NCBI GenBank assembly: GCA_037974665.1
Contig: CM075775.1
Span: 33,857,732-33,921,731 of the forward strand
Direction: 5' to 3'
Source: Ehretia macrophylla
Taxonomy: Eukaryota > Streptophyta > Magnoliopsida > Boraginales > Ehretiaceae
DNA length: 64,000 nucleotides
In this document: positions 11,641-23,180 of the stretch, piece after piece
How positions within the stretch are numbered: the first letter of the stretch is position 1
Layout: every line of letters starts with the position of its first letter
Translations under genes and position numbers: made by a program
The notes under the pieces: generated by a model
The model's input: the letters and a program-made list of their open reading frames with translations, nothing else
What the model was told of the DNA's origin: nothing
Database searches by the model: none

Positions 11641-12914
11641 ATGGCTTCCAATCTTCCTTGCATGAAAACTCTCGATGATTCGGACTCCGATGAGGAGGTG
11701 TCATTGCTCCAGATGTTGGTAAATGAAGATGAGCAACAAAGATGTCAAAATCAACGTCGCGGATCTATTCCTGGCCATAATGTATTTTGGCGAGATAGAC
11801 AACAGGGTCACGAAAGACTTTATCGTGATTATTTTGCAGAAAATTGTGTTTATCCTGCTAATATTTTTCGAAGGAAGTTCAGAATGAATCGTCGTTTTGC
11901 AGGATTCAATCTTTAGTTGAAGCCTATGATTCATACTTCATTCGAAAACAAAACAATGCTGGGCAATGGGGCTTGTCTTCCTTACAAAAGGTCACAGCTG
12001 CACTGAGGATGCTTGCATATGGCGCATTTGCAGATTCGGTTGATGATTATGTAAGAATAGGATAAAACACTACCATAGAGACTTTTAAAAAGTTTGTTAA
12101 GGCAGTTATGGCAATATTCTCTGACAAATATTTGAGATCACCAAATGAAATTGATATTGCAAGACTGCTAAGAGTTGGAAATCAAATAGGCTTCCCTGGA
12201 ATGTTGGGAAGTATTGATTGTATGCACTGGAGGTGGAAGAATTGTCCTACTGCATGGAAAGGTATGTACAGTGGCCATATCCGTGCACCAACAATTATTT
12301 TAGAAGCTGTGGCTTCATATGATCTATGGATATGGCATGCATTTTTTGGTTTACCTGGTTCTCTAAATGACATAAATGTTTTGGATCGGTCATCTGTATT
12401 TACTGAATTAGCTGAAGGATGAGCCCCTAAGGTTAATTATACGATCAATGGACATAATTATACCATGGGGTATTATCTTGCAGACGGTATATATTCATCT
12501 TGGTCTACATTTGTTAAAACTATACCGGCTCCACAAGGCAATAAGAGGAAGCATTTTGCTGCTACTCAAGAGTTGGCTAGGAAAGATGTTGAACGCGCAT
12601 TTGGTGTGCTTCAAGCTCGATTTGCTATTGTTCGTGGACGTGCACGATTTTGGGATGTTGAAACACTTACAAATATCATGAAAGCATCCATAATAATGCA
12701 TAACATGATTATTGAAGATGAAAGGGATATTGATAACATAGATTTCAACTATGACTATGTTGGTGATAGTTCACATCCACAAATCTCACGAGAACATACT
12801 GCTAAACTTATGGATTTCATTGGAACACATTATCGTATACGTGATCGAGAGACTCACGTTCAACTACAAGAAGATCTTGTTGAGTACTTGTGGCAATTGC
12901 ATGGAGGTGTATGA
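11641..12914 (+). pseudogene. PIF/Harbinger transposase (DDE_Tnp_4 type), broken
   Basis: The start is taken at MASNLPCMKTLDDSDSDEE, an acidic N-terminus typical of the family. The core motifs are LGSIDCMHWRWKNCP (first D), GSLNDINVLDRS (second D) and ARKDVERAFGVLQARF (acidic residue E), followed by IIMHNMIIEDE. Lesions are a frameshift at about 11900 after FRRKFRMNRR, an in-frame TAA near 12063 and a TGA at 12420-12422. The product would cut and rejoin DNA at Harbinger ends together with ORF1. This copy cannot make a full-length enzyme. Confidence 0.85.
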
Positions 12915-13082
12915 TGTAACTTAATTTTAATGTAATGTGAGCACTTAATTTTAATGTAATGTGAGTTTTTAGTACCAAATGTAATATTTGATGTTCAATA
13001 ATAAAGTTTCTCATTGAAGAAAAAGTAATTTAGATTAATATTAAAGTTCTACAATATCAAACTACATGGATAAATTTATACA

Positions 13083-14104
13083 TCACAGCAAACCATTTTT
13101 TTTCAGAATTTCTTCTTGCTTCTGTCTCCAATATTCAGCTTGCAAAGGAGACATGGTACTAAAATCTTTATCCATCACTCTTTCCTCCCACTCCCGTTCC
13201 ACCTGCTTCATCTTTTCTTCGTGCATCCTTTCTTTCACATGTATCAACTTTTCAATCATTTTTGTAGCAGATGGTTCCTGATCATTTGTTTTTGCTTTGT
13301 TCTTCCGTTTACTCGATCTCTCTTTCTCTGCGTTTCTACCTGGTGGTCTCTCCATGGGGTTAAAGGTATCACATGGACTGTTATCTTCTTCTAAATTTAC
13401 TGAATGCGTTGTTGATGGAGAAGAGGCACTTGGACTATCATCTTTACTTTTTTTTGCTTTTTTCATTTTTTTCTTTTCACCTTCTTGTATCCATTTTTGC
13501 TGATACCTTAGTAGATTCCAACAATGTTCAAATTGAAAAGTAGATTTATGGCATGCTTGGTATAACAATTTGGCATCCTCGATCTGTATCATGTAATTAA
13601 ACAAGTTAGTTGAATTAAAAACAAAAAATACAAATTCTATTGCATTTTGAATATTTTTGTCACCTTATCTTGTTCAGTCTTACTACTCTGATGTCTGGAT
13701 TCGATTTGAGCATAACATCCATAGAATTTGTTTGTAGCAAGGTTAATACCCGACCAACGATGTGTGAGAGAATTTTGGCTACGTTCAGATTCAAATGTTT
13801 TGTGAGCGTGGAAATACTCGTAAATTCTACGCCAATATGTGTTTTTACTTTGATCGGTGCCATGTACTTCATCCAAGCTAATGTTTAACCATGCTGAAAT
13901 AAGTAGACAATCTTCTTGGGCTGAGAAGTTATGGAGGTGAGATGATTTCTTTTTCATGGGTTCATCTATCAAGAATGGTGACGAGGGAGTCGATTCAACC
14001 GGATGTTCAGTGCTCCGCTCGGGTGAGCCTAATGAGATGTCATCGCCAAAATCCAAATTTCCATTAAGCAAATTTGTATAATACGGATTGCGCTATGAAT
14101 CCAT
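13083..14104 (-). pseudogene. PIF/Harbinger ORF1, Myb/SANT-like DNA-binding protein
   Basis: Two exons are inferred (14104-13664 and 13583-13083), with an 80-bp intron (donor AAG/GTGACA, acceptor ATACAG). Exon 1 carries the SANT-like stretch FSAQEDCLLISAWLNIS and the NSLTHRWSGINLATNKFYG region. Exon 2 begins IEDAKLLYQ and is lysine/serine-rich (KKKMKKAKKSK), with a C-terminal coiled-coil-like tail. This is the NAM-associated family usually annotated beside Harbinger transposases. The most upstream ATG (14104) meets TAG at codon 4. The next in-frame Met (14071) would give an otherwise uninterrupted protein of about 310 residues, so the lesion may be mild. Confidence 0.75.
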
Positions 14105-14411
14105 CTAAAAGAAAAAGAAAAATTGTAAGATAGAATATAATTAAATCAATTTGATAAAATTAAACCAAAAGACAAATTGCAATTAATAAAATTTTGTAAT
14201 CTAGAACTAAACAAAATAAAAATAAAAGTGATTCATGCCAAACTGTAATTAATAGACTTTGATAAGCTAAAGTTCCAATTAAACAAAATTAGCTATATCA
14301 AACTATAATTAATAATAATAAATAATTTAAATTATAATTAAACTAATTTAAAACCCTAAATTATATCACTCCCTTCCCCACTTTTTTTTTTCAATCATCC
14401 GCCTACACCCT

Positions 14412-14770
14412 TTGCCAACTAAACCATCGATCTTCTCCTCAACCAACAGCCAACACCCACTGCCACGACCCACTCTACTGGAAAATCACCCAACAGCCAC
14501 GCCGTGCCACCACCACGCCGTGCCACCACCACGCAGCCGCCTACCCTCCTCAACCAACAACCAACAGCCACTGCCACCACCACGCTGTGCCACCACCACG
14601 CAGCCACCTACCCCCCTCTCCAAAAAACCTTCGATCTTCTCCTCAACCAACATCCAACAACCACTGCCACCCCCCTACTAGCAAATCACCCAACAGCCAC
14701 TGCCACCACCACGCGACCACCATATCAAATCACCACCCAACTGCCACCATGTCACCACCACGCGGCCAAC
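14412..14770. repeat. Degenerate CCACCACCACGC-rich repeat
   Basis: Imperfect tandem phrases such as CAACAGCCACTGCCACCACC and CACGCCGTGCCACCACCA lie in the promoter side of the Harbinger ORF1. ORFs in all frames here are proline/threonine/histidine runs produced by the repeat and are not called as genes. Confidence 0.6.
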
Positions 14771-15313
14771 ACCACAGCAAGACACAAGTTTGCTCCTCTT
14801 TTTCGTGAAATTTTAAAACAAAACTTTTTGGATGCAAAATTTTTTTTTTTGAGGTAAAACTTTTTTTGCCAAATTTTTTGTTAAAAAAAAAATTACCTGT
14901 GGTTTTTGATTTCTGCTTTGTGGCTGATTTTTTTTCGTAGCTCTAGATCTGAGTGTAATTTTTTTTTTGATTTGAAATTTTTGGTTTAAATTATTTTGTG
15001 ATTGAAGCACACTTGCCCTGTGTTTATATAAACACAGATCATGTGTGCCTCCAACGGTCAGATTTCTGATCATTGGAGACATGTTTTTTTTTTGATTCAT
15101 TTTTTTTTTTTTTTTTTTTACTGTCAGTTGGTTTTCAGAATGCTTTAGGGCATTTGTTCAGCATCTCCACATGTGGAGATGCTGAAAATTAGATGTAGAG
15201 ATTCTCTACAAAGTAGAGAATGTCTAAAGAACCTGTTGGAGATGTTAATCTCTATCTTGTTCTCTACATGTAGGGTAAAAAGCATTTTGCAGATCCTGTT
15301 GGAGATGGCCTTA

Positions 15314-15973
15314 GGTGTACGAGGACATGAAATGTGATATAGAATTCCACATTTGGCAAAGTTTGTTTTAAGAGAGCCTTGAGTTAATTCAAGAGCACCA
15401 CCGCATTGGAAAATTTTGATCTTAACACATATTTTGGGTTTTCAATCAAATTTTGAAAATTCACAAAATGGGAGTAAACTTCACTTTTATTATGCATGGG
15501 ATACATTCAAGTGAGATGACTATAAGTCGTGAATAAAAATTAGTAGAACAAGACGAGACAGGAGCTGGGCCCATATATTGCAATGAACCAATTATAATGG
15601 AACACTGGACTGTTTACCGGAAGGCTAAAAGGGAGCTTGTGGCTTTTGTCCTGCATACAAGTGTTACAAACTTTATTGAGAAATATAAAATCCTTGAACT
15701 TTATAAAAGTCTGCGACCTAAGAGTGGAAAGAGTGGGGCTCGATGGATGCCCTAGTCTATTGTGCCAGAGTGATGCGGAATCTTGAACAGTGGAGTAAGC
15801 TTGGAGCAACCCACGGGATGAAGCAGATGGCCCCAGGAGTGTGTATAGATGAGACCTAACTTAAAAAATTCAAGAGATACATTATTATCAGAGAGTGAAC
15901 TGAGAAACAGAAAGAAGATTACGTGCAATTTGAGGGACATGTAGTGTGCGATTGAGATGTAAATGACGGGTAG
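15314..15973 (-). pseudogene. Copia pol: protease end, GAG-pre-integrase, integrase N-terminal part
   Basis: The minus strand shows LHVPQIARNLLSVSQFTL (15890-15970), typical of the end of copia protease. It also shows LWHNRLGHPSSPTLS with a downstream CNTC pair, the HHCC zinc finger of GAG-pre-integrase (15540-15809). At 15314-15332 it reads CPRTPK, whose continuation lies beyond the Harbinger insertion at 10805. Multiple stops are present. Confidence 0.8.
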
Positions 15974-15989
15974 GATAACAAAAAAAACT

Positions 15990-16290
15990 GAATTTTGTGA
16001 CGGGTCGTTGTCGTCCTGTCATCAATACGGCGACAGCTTGGTAAAAGAAAAAGTTGACACTAATTTTGTGACAGGACAGTGATGACATAATGTGAGATGA
16101 AAAAAACTGTCACTAAACCGTCACCAACAATGACGACATACTTTGCCATCTCCAAAATTAAAGACAACAGCGCCTCCCATCACCAAAATTAGAGACAAGA
16201 GCACCTCCCATCTCCAAAATTAGAGATGGCAACGCTTCCCATCTCCAATTTTGAAGACGGTAGCGCCTCCGGTCTCCAATCCATACCCAT
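15990..16290. repeat. Left subterminal repeats of the CACTA-like element
   Basis: It opens with GTGACGGG and GACGAC words, then repeats of about 38 bp containing CCATCTCCAAAATTAGAGA. In CACTA elements such arrays bind the element-encoded TNPA-like protein. No coding content. Confidence 0.55.
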
Positions 16291-16529
16291 CAATTTTTAA
16301 CAAGTCATACATACATATCTCGAAAATATTAAAACAAAAAAATTATAAGCCCTAGCCCATTTCTTATACAAACATTTTAACCACACAAACACACACACCA
16401 CAAACCTACATCCCAGTCCACCACCACTACCTCGCACCACCGCCACCCCCACCGGAGCCATTTTCACTTTCCACCGCACATCACAGCCATTTCTACTTCA
16501 TATGAAAGTAAATATCCGAGAAATCACAC

Positions 16530-16810
16530 TCTCTCTGTGTGTATTATATGTTTATGTGTGTGTACCGTGTATGTGTGTGTTGTGCTCTGTGTGTACCCCG
16601 TGTGCGTGTGTGTGTTGTGCTCTGTGTGTACCCCGTGTATGTGTGTGTGTTGTGATGTATGTGTACCATGTGTGTGTGTGTGTTGTGCTGTGTGTGTACC
16701 CCATGTATGTGTGTGTGTTGTACTGTGTGTGTACCATGTGTGTGTGTGTTGTATTGTGTTGTCGGTCATATGCATATGGGGTATTATGTGTGTTGTGTGT
16801 GTGTAAATTA
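16530..16810. repeat. GT-rich compound microsatellite
   Basis: Imperfect tandem copies of about 36 bp built from GTGTACCCCGTGT and GTGTGTGTTGTGCT. Open frames on both strands are Cys/Val or Thr/His runs caused by the repeat. Confidence 0.85.
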
Positions 16811-18140
16811 GTGTAAAGTATAATGGTGCATCTAGACCCCTCGAAAGATGAACTTGAAAATTCATCTAATAGTTTGACAAAGGTAAGTTTTCTGTTGGAA
16901 TTCAATATCTGCATCTCAACATTTCCATGGATTTGTCGTACATTATTGCCAAGATGAAGCTGCTAACATTTCTTCATTCAATTGATATTCTATTTTGTTT
17001 TGGGTGCACTTCCCAAATATGGTTTTAATGTGCAACTGATATAATCTTAAATTATTTTACTAACTTCAAATATTTGAGTCAATTCAGCTGGTAAATTAAC
17101 AGTTTATTTTTTCCGACTTAGTTTTTCTCTCCATGTTCAGACAGTTCCCTTTCCTTCTCTTTTTGATTCTTCATTTTTATGAGATATGATTCTCATGTAA
17201 CAAGCTGAAAAGTTTTCTCCATGTTCAGATAGTTATATTTATCTCTATTTTTTAACTTTTTTTTAATGACATGTAATTCTCATGTAGCAAGTTACATAAG
17301 GTTTCTAGTTATGGAACTATAAAGAGAGGAAATTGTGCATTTTGTACCACTAGAATTGAATTCAATTTAAGATAGTTAAACACTAGAGTTCTATAAGAAC
17401 TTGTGTTTCCCAAGTACAAGAGCAAATGAGACTATTTATTTTTGGATTGATAAGTTTCATGTGTGTTATCTAGCTTTTGGGTGTTGGAGATTTGTAGTCT
17501 TTGTCATCATGAGATCTCTTAAGCTTTTTGGTTATAACCTGTTGATCTGTACTAATGTTTATTATTGTAAACTAGTGTTTAAGAGGGACAAAGAGCTAAA
17601 TGAGCTTTACTTTAAGTTGTTAAGTCTTGTAAGATGGAGGCATGTAAATGATGTTTTCTTTGTTTATGCTATATTTTGTTGGTTGGTTTCCAGTACACCT
17701 TTTTTTCTTTTCATTCTTTTTTTAAGGGGTACCTGTACCATCTAACAATTTGTTTATTTTACATTGTTTCTTCCATGATGTGTTAGTTGATGATCTATTT
17801 TGATGTCTTATATGAAAGTTTTCTGCCTAGTTGACCATTCAGCAGCTATCTCAACAAAGCCTCAATGAAGTGTTTGAGGCCTAGTATGGTTTTCTTATTC
17901 TTTTACATGTTTACAAATTAACGGGGCCTTTGAAACACTATTTTCCTTTCTTTCTGAAAATCTTCAGAAGAGAGAATTGGTTGTTGCAGTGCAGTTCTCA
18001 TGATAAATGATTGTGGTTATTATATCTCCTTATTTTGCCTCTATCATTTTGTTTCCAGAAATATATACCTCCTTAGTCTTGAATTGAATGTCCACTTTGA
18101 CTTCTATAAGTTTATAATAACTCATCTTTTCCTTTGGCAG
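16811..18140. other. Unassigned interior of the CACTA-like element
   Basis: This is AT-rich and intron-like. A possible small exon ends LENSSNSLTK before GGTAAG at about 16880. The ORF at 17401-17745 has no recognisable domain. It may be the upstream part of the captured PTST-like gene, but I cannot show this. Confidence 0.3.
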
Positions 18141-18539
18141 CGTAATGAGTATTCAAATTCAGGCAGAACAATTAGGCCAATAGAATTTCAGGTTTTATAT
18201 AACAGATAAAGGATATAGATGCTGCACAATCCAAAGAGGTTTCTCTATTCTGGTATGGCATGGCAGAGGTCAGTATGCTTCAATACTTTCTTCTCCATCA
18301 CTCTATTGTATTTTCTTTTCCAGCTTGTGTTATCATTTTTTTTTTTCTCTGGAGTAGTGTGTCCGGTTGGAGTAAGAGGGCAAAAGGTATCTGAAAGGAT
18401 CTGATGACAGAGTCCCTGAGTACACCTTATACCATAATTTTAGGTATGAAATCAAGTTCTTGGTTGATGGGGAGTGACAGATATCACCGGAATTTCCTAT
18501 TGTTGGCGAGGGATTAATGATAAATAACCTATTGATTGT
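18141..18539 (+). pseudogene. Captured fragment of a PTST-like (CBM48) starch-targeting protein gene
   Basis: Three blocks read in order. 18200-18270 gives DAAQSKEVSLFWYGMAE, followed by a GT. Near 18350-18375 is a decayed block compatible with the CBM48 GSFDGWS motif (GGTTGGAGTAAG). At 18445-18539 is YEIKFLVDGEW, with the last codon now TGA, then ISPEFPIVGEGL and a NNLLIVE end. This order matches the C-terminal CBM48 of PTST1, which brings granule-bound starch synthase to starch in plastids. Stops and missing pieces rule out function. Another CBM48 protein of the same group is possible. Confidence 0.55.
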
Positions 18540-19628
18540 AGAATAGATCCAATTTGCTGATCTTCTTAGCCGATGACCTCAGCCAGTGCTATCGCTTCTT
18601 TGGTAGGAAGTTCTTTTGCTTAATATACTCTCTATTTGCATGCCAGTTTATCATAGTATCTACACATAATGATGGAGAATCAGAGTAGGAATGTTTTGGG
18701 TGTAAGCTACTGTTGAAGAGCGTACTAAGATAAACTCTTGCTAAGATTCTTGAAACTCTGTTGCTTGTACATGAATCGAAAGTTTAACTTTCATTTTGAC
18801 CATTCCATTATCAGGTATATATTCCAATTTATTATTCAATGTGTTACAGTTTTTCTTGTCATGGTAGAGGGATGGGAAGTAATAGTATCTATCTTCTCTG
18901 CCTGAGATTTGTTACAAATCATAGTCATCCATTATTCTTGCATAGCGGTTTTTCCTGAAAGAGCCATATGATCCTGAACTTTAGCTTGTAACTGGAATTA
19001 CATATAATTCTTAAATGTTATAAATAATATCATTGTTCCTGTACTCACAATACCTTAAGAAAAGAGAGGGAAAAAAAGAAAAAAAAAAAAGAAGAGATAA
19101 AGGAAAGAAAAGAAGAAGAAAAAAAAAAAGAAATAGTGGAGCACATTGTTATGGTTGTAAATTGTGATATGTCAAAAGTTTGAATTTTTGGTGAATTTAG
19201 AGTTAATTAATTGGATCAACTTATTTTCTTCACTTCTCTCTGTAAATTCAAAGTTATTTTTGTGCGTAAATGCAGTGTTCCTTGAATCCGTGTGTTGAAT
19301 TTTATTAGAATTTGACTAACCATGGCACAAGATTCAGTGTATTTGGGCGTTTTGTATCTTTTTGTGGGAAATTTTCTTTTTGTTATTTTATTTACTCGAA
19401 GTGATGGGAGTTAATTAACGTTAACACATGATTTATTATTTGAATTTTTTTATTCAGTTTTCAGCCCAATGAAAGTGCTTTTATTTGAAATCTTTTGAGG
19501 CATAAAGGAGCAGTAAGTTTTTATTTTTTGCTTATTTAGCGCTCTTCACTTATTATCTCATATGTAACTCTTGTTGAGTGTTGCTTATCTGATAATGACA
19601 AGGTATTTTTTCTGGAATTGATTTTTAG
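18540..19628. other. Intron-like DNA between captured fragments
   Basis: This includes a purine-rich stretch (AAAAAGAAAA words, 19060-19130). I see no exon-like coding in it. Confidence 0.4.
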
Positions 19629-19750
19629 GTTCGAGGATCGGACTTTAATGGTCTTTCTTCAAACCTCCTTGCATCTGGGGCTGATGAAGGCGAAATTTGC
19701 ATATGGGATATTGCAAACTGACAGAACCTACTTACTTTCCTCTATTTAAG
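19629..19750 (+). pseudogene. Captured SEC31-like WD40 exon
   Basis: The acceptor TTTTTAG is followed by an exon reading [20 protein letters not shown] and then WDIA. After a one-base frameshift it continues TEPTYFPLFK and ends at donor GTATTT. This is the WD-repeat signature of plant SEC31, the outer COPII coat subunit acting in ER-to-Golgi transport. Only one exon is present. The frameshift creates an immediate TGA, so this is a dead fragment with splice sites retained, as expected when genomic DNA was captured. Confidence 0.75.
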
Positions 19751-19848
19751 GTATTTAAGGCAACAACTGATCCTCCAATTTGTTTAAGTGGAGGTTTGAC
19801 ATCTACCCTCCTATGTGATCTATACTTACGAATAATATAGATATTCAA

Positions 19849-21047
19849 TTGTCTGATACAATCATAAATATAGATCTTGAGACTGACGAGTGCCTTGAAA
19901 ACAATGGTGGTTGTTGGCAAGATTTACATTGTAATATAACAGCGTGCAAGCTATACCATAGAAAAGTACTTTTTTTTTTACAGATACTGTCTTCTACAAA
20001 GTTCTATATTCATATTCTTTGCAAGACATATTACAATTGTGTTCTTATATTCCTGAAGGACACATTCATGGGCAGAGTTTGTGAATGTCCATTAATAAAT
20101 GATGTTCGGTATAAATGAGATGGTTATACTTCTTGTGAAGGTAATCTTCTATGTATACGAAAACAATTTGTCTATTCTCCCACAATGATAATAGTAAGTG
20201 TAGACTTGCTAATTTTCTAGAAAACTCCGTAAGCATTAAGAAGCTTACATAGTAGGCAAAACCAACTTGTTCCTACCATGGGTCTCTTTTCCAGCCAAAT
20301 AAAAAAGGCCTGTTTCATCTTCCCATTATGATATAGGAGAAGGGAGTAAGCGTTAGGAGTAATTTGTATATCTTTTGAATGCAGCACCTCATAGAGTTAG
20401 CTTGTTGCTAAATTTATTCCCTTTGTAAATATTGTTTTTAGAATATTATATGTGCAATTTACTTTATTTTGTATGCTTAGATCCAGTTATCACTGATTTA
20501 ATGCTGCTCATACTCTTTTCAGGAAAGACCACATTTGCAAAAGAAAAGTGATCTAAGGAAAGACAAAAATAAGATTCATAATCAAAGAGATTTTCTCTTT
20601 AAGAGTCCTTTAGCGTAGTATGTTAGAGGAGATGATCAATTCTGAAAATGTTAATCTGAGCTGCAATCTACACATTTACTATTTTAGTTTCTTGCTTTAA
20701 TGTTTTATACATTTGAATTGTGTCTCTGCTCAATTTACACCTAGTCATTTCCCAAATAGTAAGTTCTATGACAATTTCTCTAATTGGCTTCCTTTTCTCT
20801 TAATCTGACAGTTGTTGGACCTGGAAGGTGTATGATAAATAATGGCAGTTGCTAGTCAGAAACGAGAGATGGAACAATATTCTCAGCTTGCTCAGTTAGT
20901 GAGGCCTTCCTCTTTTCTCAAAGCTTCAAAATTTAAGGTTTACTTTTTCTCGATCTCAGTCTAAGTCTTTTTTATGTGATTCAGGAATCGGATCTAACAG
21001 GCTTGAGTGTCCATTTGGCTTCCGTGGTCATGGCTACAAATGTGAAG
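19849..21047 (+). pseudogene. Captured vacuolar sorting receptor (VSR/BP80) EGF-like exons
   Basis: Four exon-like blocks appear in order. 19849-19950: ETDECLENNGGCWQD, then ITACK. 20059-20140: DTFMGRVCECPLIND, then a TGA where glycine is expected, then DGYTSCE and donor GTAATC. 20812-20894: VVGPGRCMINNGSC, then TAG, then SETRDGTIFSACS. 20985-21047: ECPFGFRGHGYKCE after a shift, then donor GTATTT. These are the EGF-like repeats of plant vacuolar sorting receptors, which bind cargo in the trans-Golgi. The intron phases are preserved. Two nonsense codons and a frameshift make it non-functional. Confidence 0.8.
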
Positions 21048-22187
21048 GTATTTCCATGTCCTTCTTATTGCCAAGAACTACATGTCATATCTTCTCAAGG
21101 CTTTTTCTTAACTGAATGATACAACACCCTTCAATAACACATAAACATCAAAATTTGATTAAATAGCTGAAACTACATCCTACACCATTTTAAATCTTAT
21201 TCAAAAGATATGTTCTGGCTCACATGTCATGCCAAAAATGTGGGAAAAGGAAAAAAAAACATGAATAGCCTATTGCATATCACAATAATACAATATTTTG
21301 GTAGGATCAATTGATATCTATCCCAGCGCAACTGATGATGAAGAAACCAAGTGGCGTAGGTGTGAATCTTTGCTCTTATTTCATTTATTTTGTTTCTCAC
21401 TAATAAGTTGCTTAATCATTCCACAAATATGAGCTCTGTTATCCATTAGATGATCTCAAAAGAGTGGTTATGAATGTTATATCTTACATAAACAATGCAC
21501 CAAAGCAGTTTGAGTGGATATTAATTTCATTTTGTGTAAAATATGAAGCAATTATAGCATCTCTTGTTATTTATGCATCTTCAATGGCTTTTAATTTATT
21601 TTTGATGGCAATGACATGTAATTTTTAGGAAAAAATGTCAGTTGTTTTGATAGTGGTGTCGAGGTGAAGTAGTGAAGTGAAGAAAATGGTGGTGGTGGTG
21701 GAAAAACTGTGATTTTATGACATTGTAGTTCTACTGATTATTGTAGGAAACTGGCATTGTGACTTTTACAGATTGAGAACTCTGGAGTATAACGTTTGAC
21801 TATGCTTTTCTAAGTTGAGTGTTGAATGTCTTCTTTTTGTTACAATTGCACCTCTGGCATGCAAGTTCTCTCAAAAGTCTGAATTTGCAGACAGTAATTT
21901 AGTAGCAGGAGTAATCATTCATCATATTCTCATGTTATTTGCTCCAACCCAATGGAGCAAATCTGACGAACATTTTAGTTTTCCTCTTTAGAGAATTCTA
22001 TGTTTTTAGATCTATGAAAGTAGCTTTGATGTAAGACCAGGATTAGTCAGTTATTGCTTATTAGATTTTGCTATGTATATAACTCTTGGTTCCTCTCTTA
22101 TTACTCTGCTGTATATCTACCTACATTAAGATGACGATGATGATAATAGCTTGAATGGTAAAGACATGATTCTCTCTTTATGTTTAT
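21048..22187. other. Unassigned interior of the CACTA-like element
   Basis: Possibly further decayed introns of the captured receptor gene. A splice-like TTGGTAG followed by GATCAATTGATATC at about 21305 could be one more exon, but no conserved protein is readable. Nothing else is recognised. Confidence 0.3.
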
Positions 22188-22900
22188 TGTAACGCCCTGA
22201 ACCCAACTCCCATGCCTATAGGATACCTCCTGGGACTTAGGCCCAATCGGGCACCGAGGCCATGGCGAGCAGGCCCAGCACAGTGCACTATGCAGGAATT
22301 GTCCGCTTTAGAGCCCATACCCTTTACGGTTTTGTCCTCACCCAACCACTACCAGGAAAAGGCATCTGCACGAATACAAGGACTTTGTCCTATATATTCA
22401 ATAGCCCCAGCGATTCTCCAACCGATGTGGGATGCGGATCACCACATTCACCCCCCTTTAAGAAGACCACTACCAAGAAAAGGCATCTGCACGAATACAA
22501 AGACTTTGTCCTATATATTCAATAGCCCCAGCGATTCTCCAACCGATGTGGGATGCGGATCACCACATTCACCCCCCTTTAAGAAGGCCCAGCGCCCTCG
22601 CGGGCCACTGGCACAAAGGTCGGCCTGCTCTGATACCACTTTGTAACGCCCCGAACCCAACTCCCACGCCTGCAGGATACCCCCTAGGACTTAGGCCCAA
22701 GCGAGCACCAAAGCCATGGCGAGCAGGCCCAGCACAGCGCACTATGCAGGAATTGTCTGGTTTGGAGCCCATACCCCTCACGGTTTTGTCCTCACTTGGC
22801 CACTACCAGGAAAAGGCGTCTGCATGAATATAAAGGCTTCGCCCTATATATTCAGTTGCCCCAGCGATTCTCCAACTGATGTGGGATGCGGTTCACCACA
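22188..22900 (-). mobile_element. TRIM-like miniature LTR retrotransposon
   Basis: Two 259-bp LTRs (22188-22446 and 22642-22900) run TGTAACGCCC to TCACCACA. They are flanked by TTTAT on both sides (22183-22187 and 22901-22905), a perfect 5-bp duplication. The internal part is about 195 bp. The complement of GCTCTGATACCA (22627-22638) is the PBS TGGTATCAGAGC, which sets the minus orientation. The polypurine tract complement is CACCCCCCTTTA. A 113-bp segment of LTR plus PPT is tandemly duplicated at the internal side (about 22463-22575). No gag or pol, so mobilisation would be in trans. Confidence 0.85.
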
Positions 22901-23180
22901 TTTATAATGTCTATTAGAACCATGTTGAAAAACAATGAGTGAGGGTAAAGATTTCATTTAAAATATTTTTTTAATATGCTTTGGGTTCAGCCCGTGCATT
23001 ATATGCACAGGCCAACCTGACTAGTATGTATATAAATGGGTTAGTTGTACATATATCATTCAAAGATGATCTACTTTTGCATTATACTCATTTTTGTAAC
23101 AGATTTGTTTCTATTATAAAGAATTGTGACATGTGAGACAAAGTAGGGATAATAATTAACAACATACACATGCAGAGAAA
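22901..23180. other. Short unassigned stretch in the CACTA-like element
   Basis: AT-rich spacer between the TRIM and the right subterminal repeats, with no ORF or repeat structure recognised. Confidence 0.4.

Larger units (their letters stand above)
10809..15310. mobile_element. PIF/Harbinger transposon with both genes
   Basis: The terminal inverted repeats are GGCCATCTCCAACAG at 10809 and its complement ending at 15310. The target duplication TTA lies at 10806-10808 and 15311-15313, as expected for PIF/Harbinger. Subterminal CTACATGTAG motifs occur at both ends. It encodes a DDE transposase (plus strand) and a Myb/SANT-like ORF1 (minus strand), arranged convergently. It is inserted in the integrase of the copia element: removing it with one TTA rejoins the copia motif across the junction. 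Length is 4502 bp. Confidence 0.9.

Noticed and set aside
14412..14857. Proline/threonine-rich ORFs in several frames
   Set aside because: Produced by CCACCA-type repeats inside the Harbinger element.
16502..16914. Cys/Val- and Thr/His-rich ORFs on both strands
   Set aside because: Caused by the GT-rich microsatellite. The cysteines are not a knottin pattern.
22212..22907. GC-rich ORFs of 60-144 codons
   Set aside because: They run through the TRIM LTRs and their duplicated block, and the same words appear in each LTR copy.
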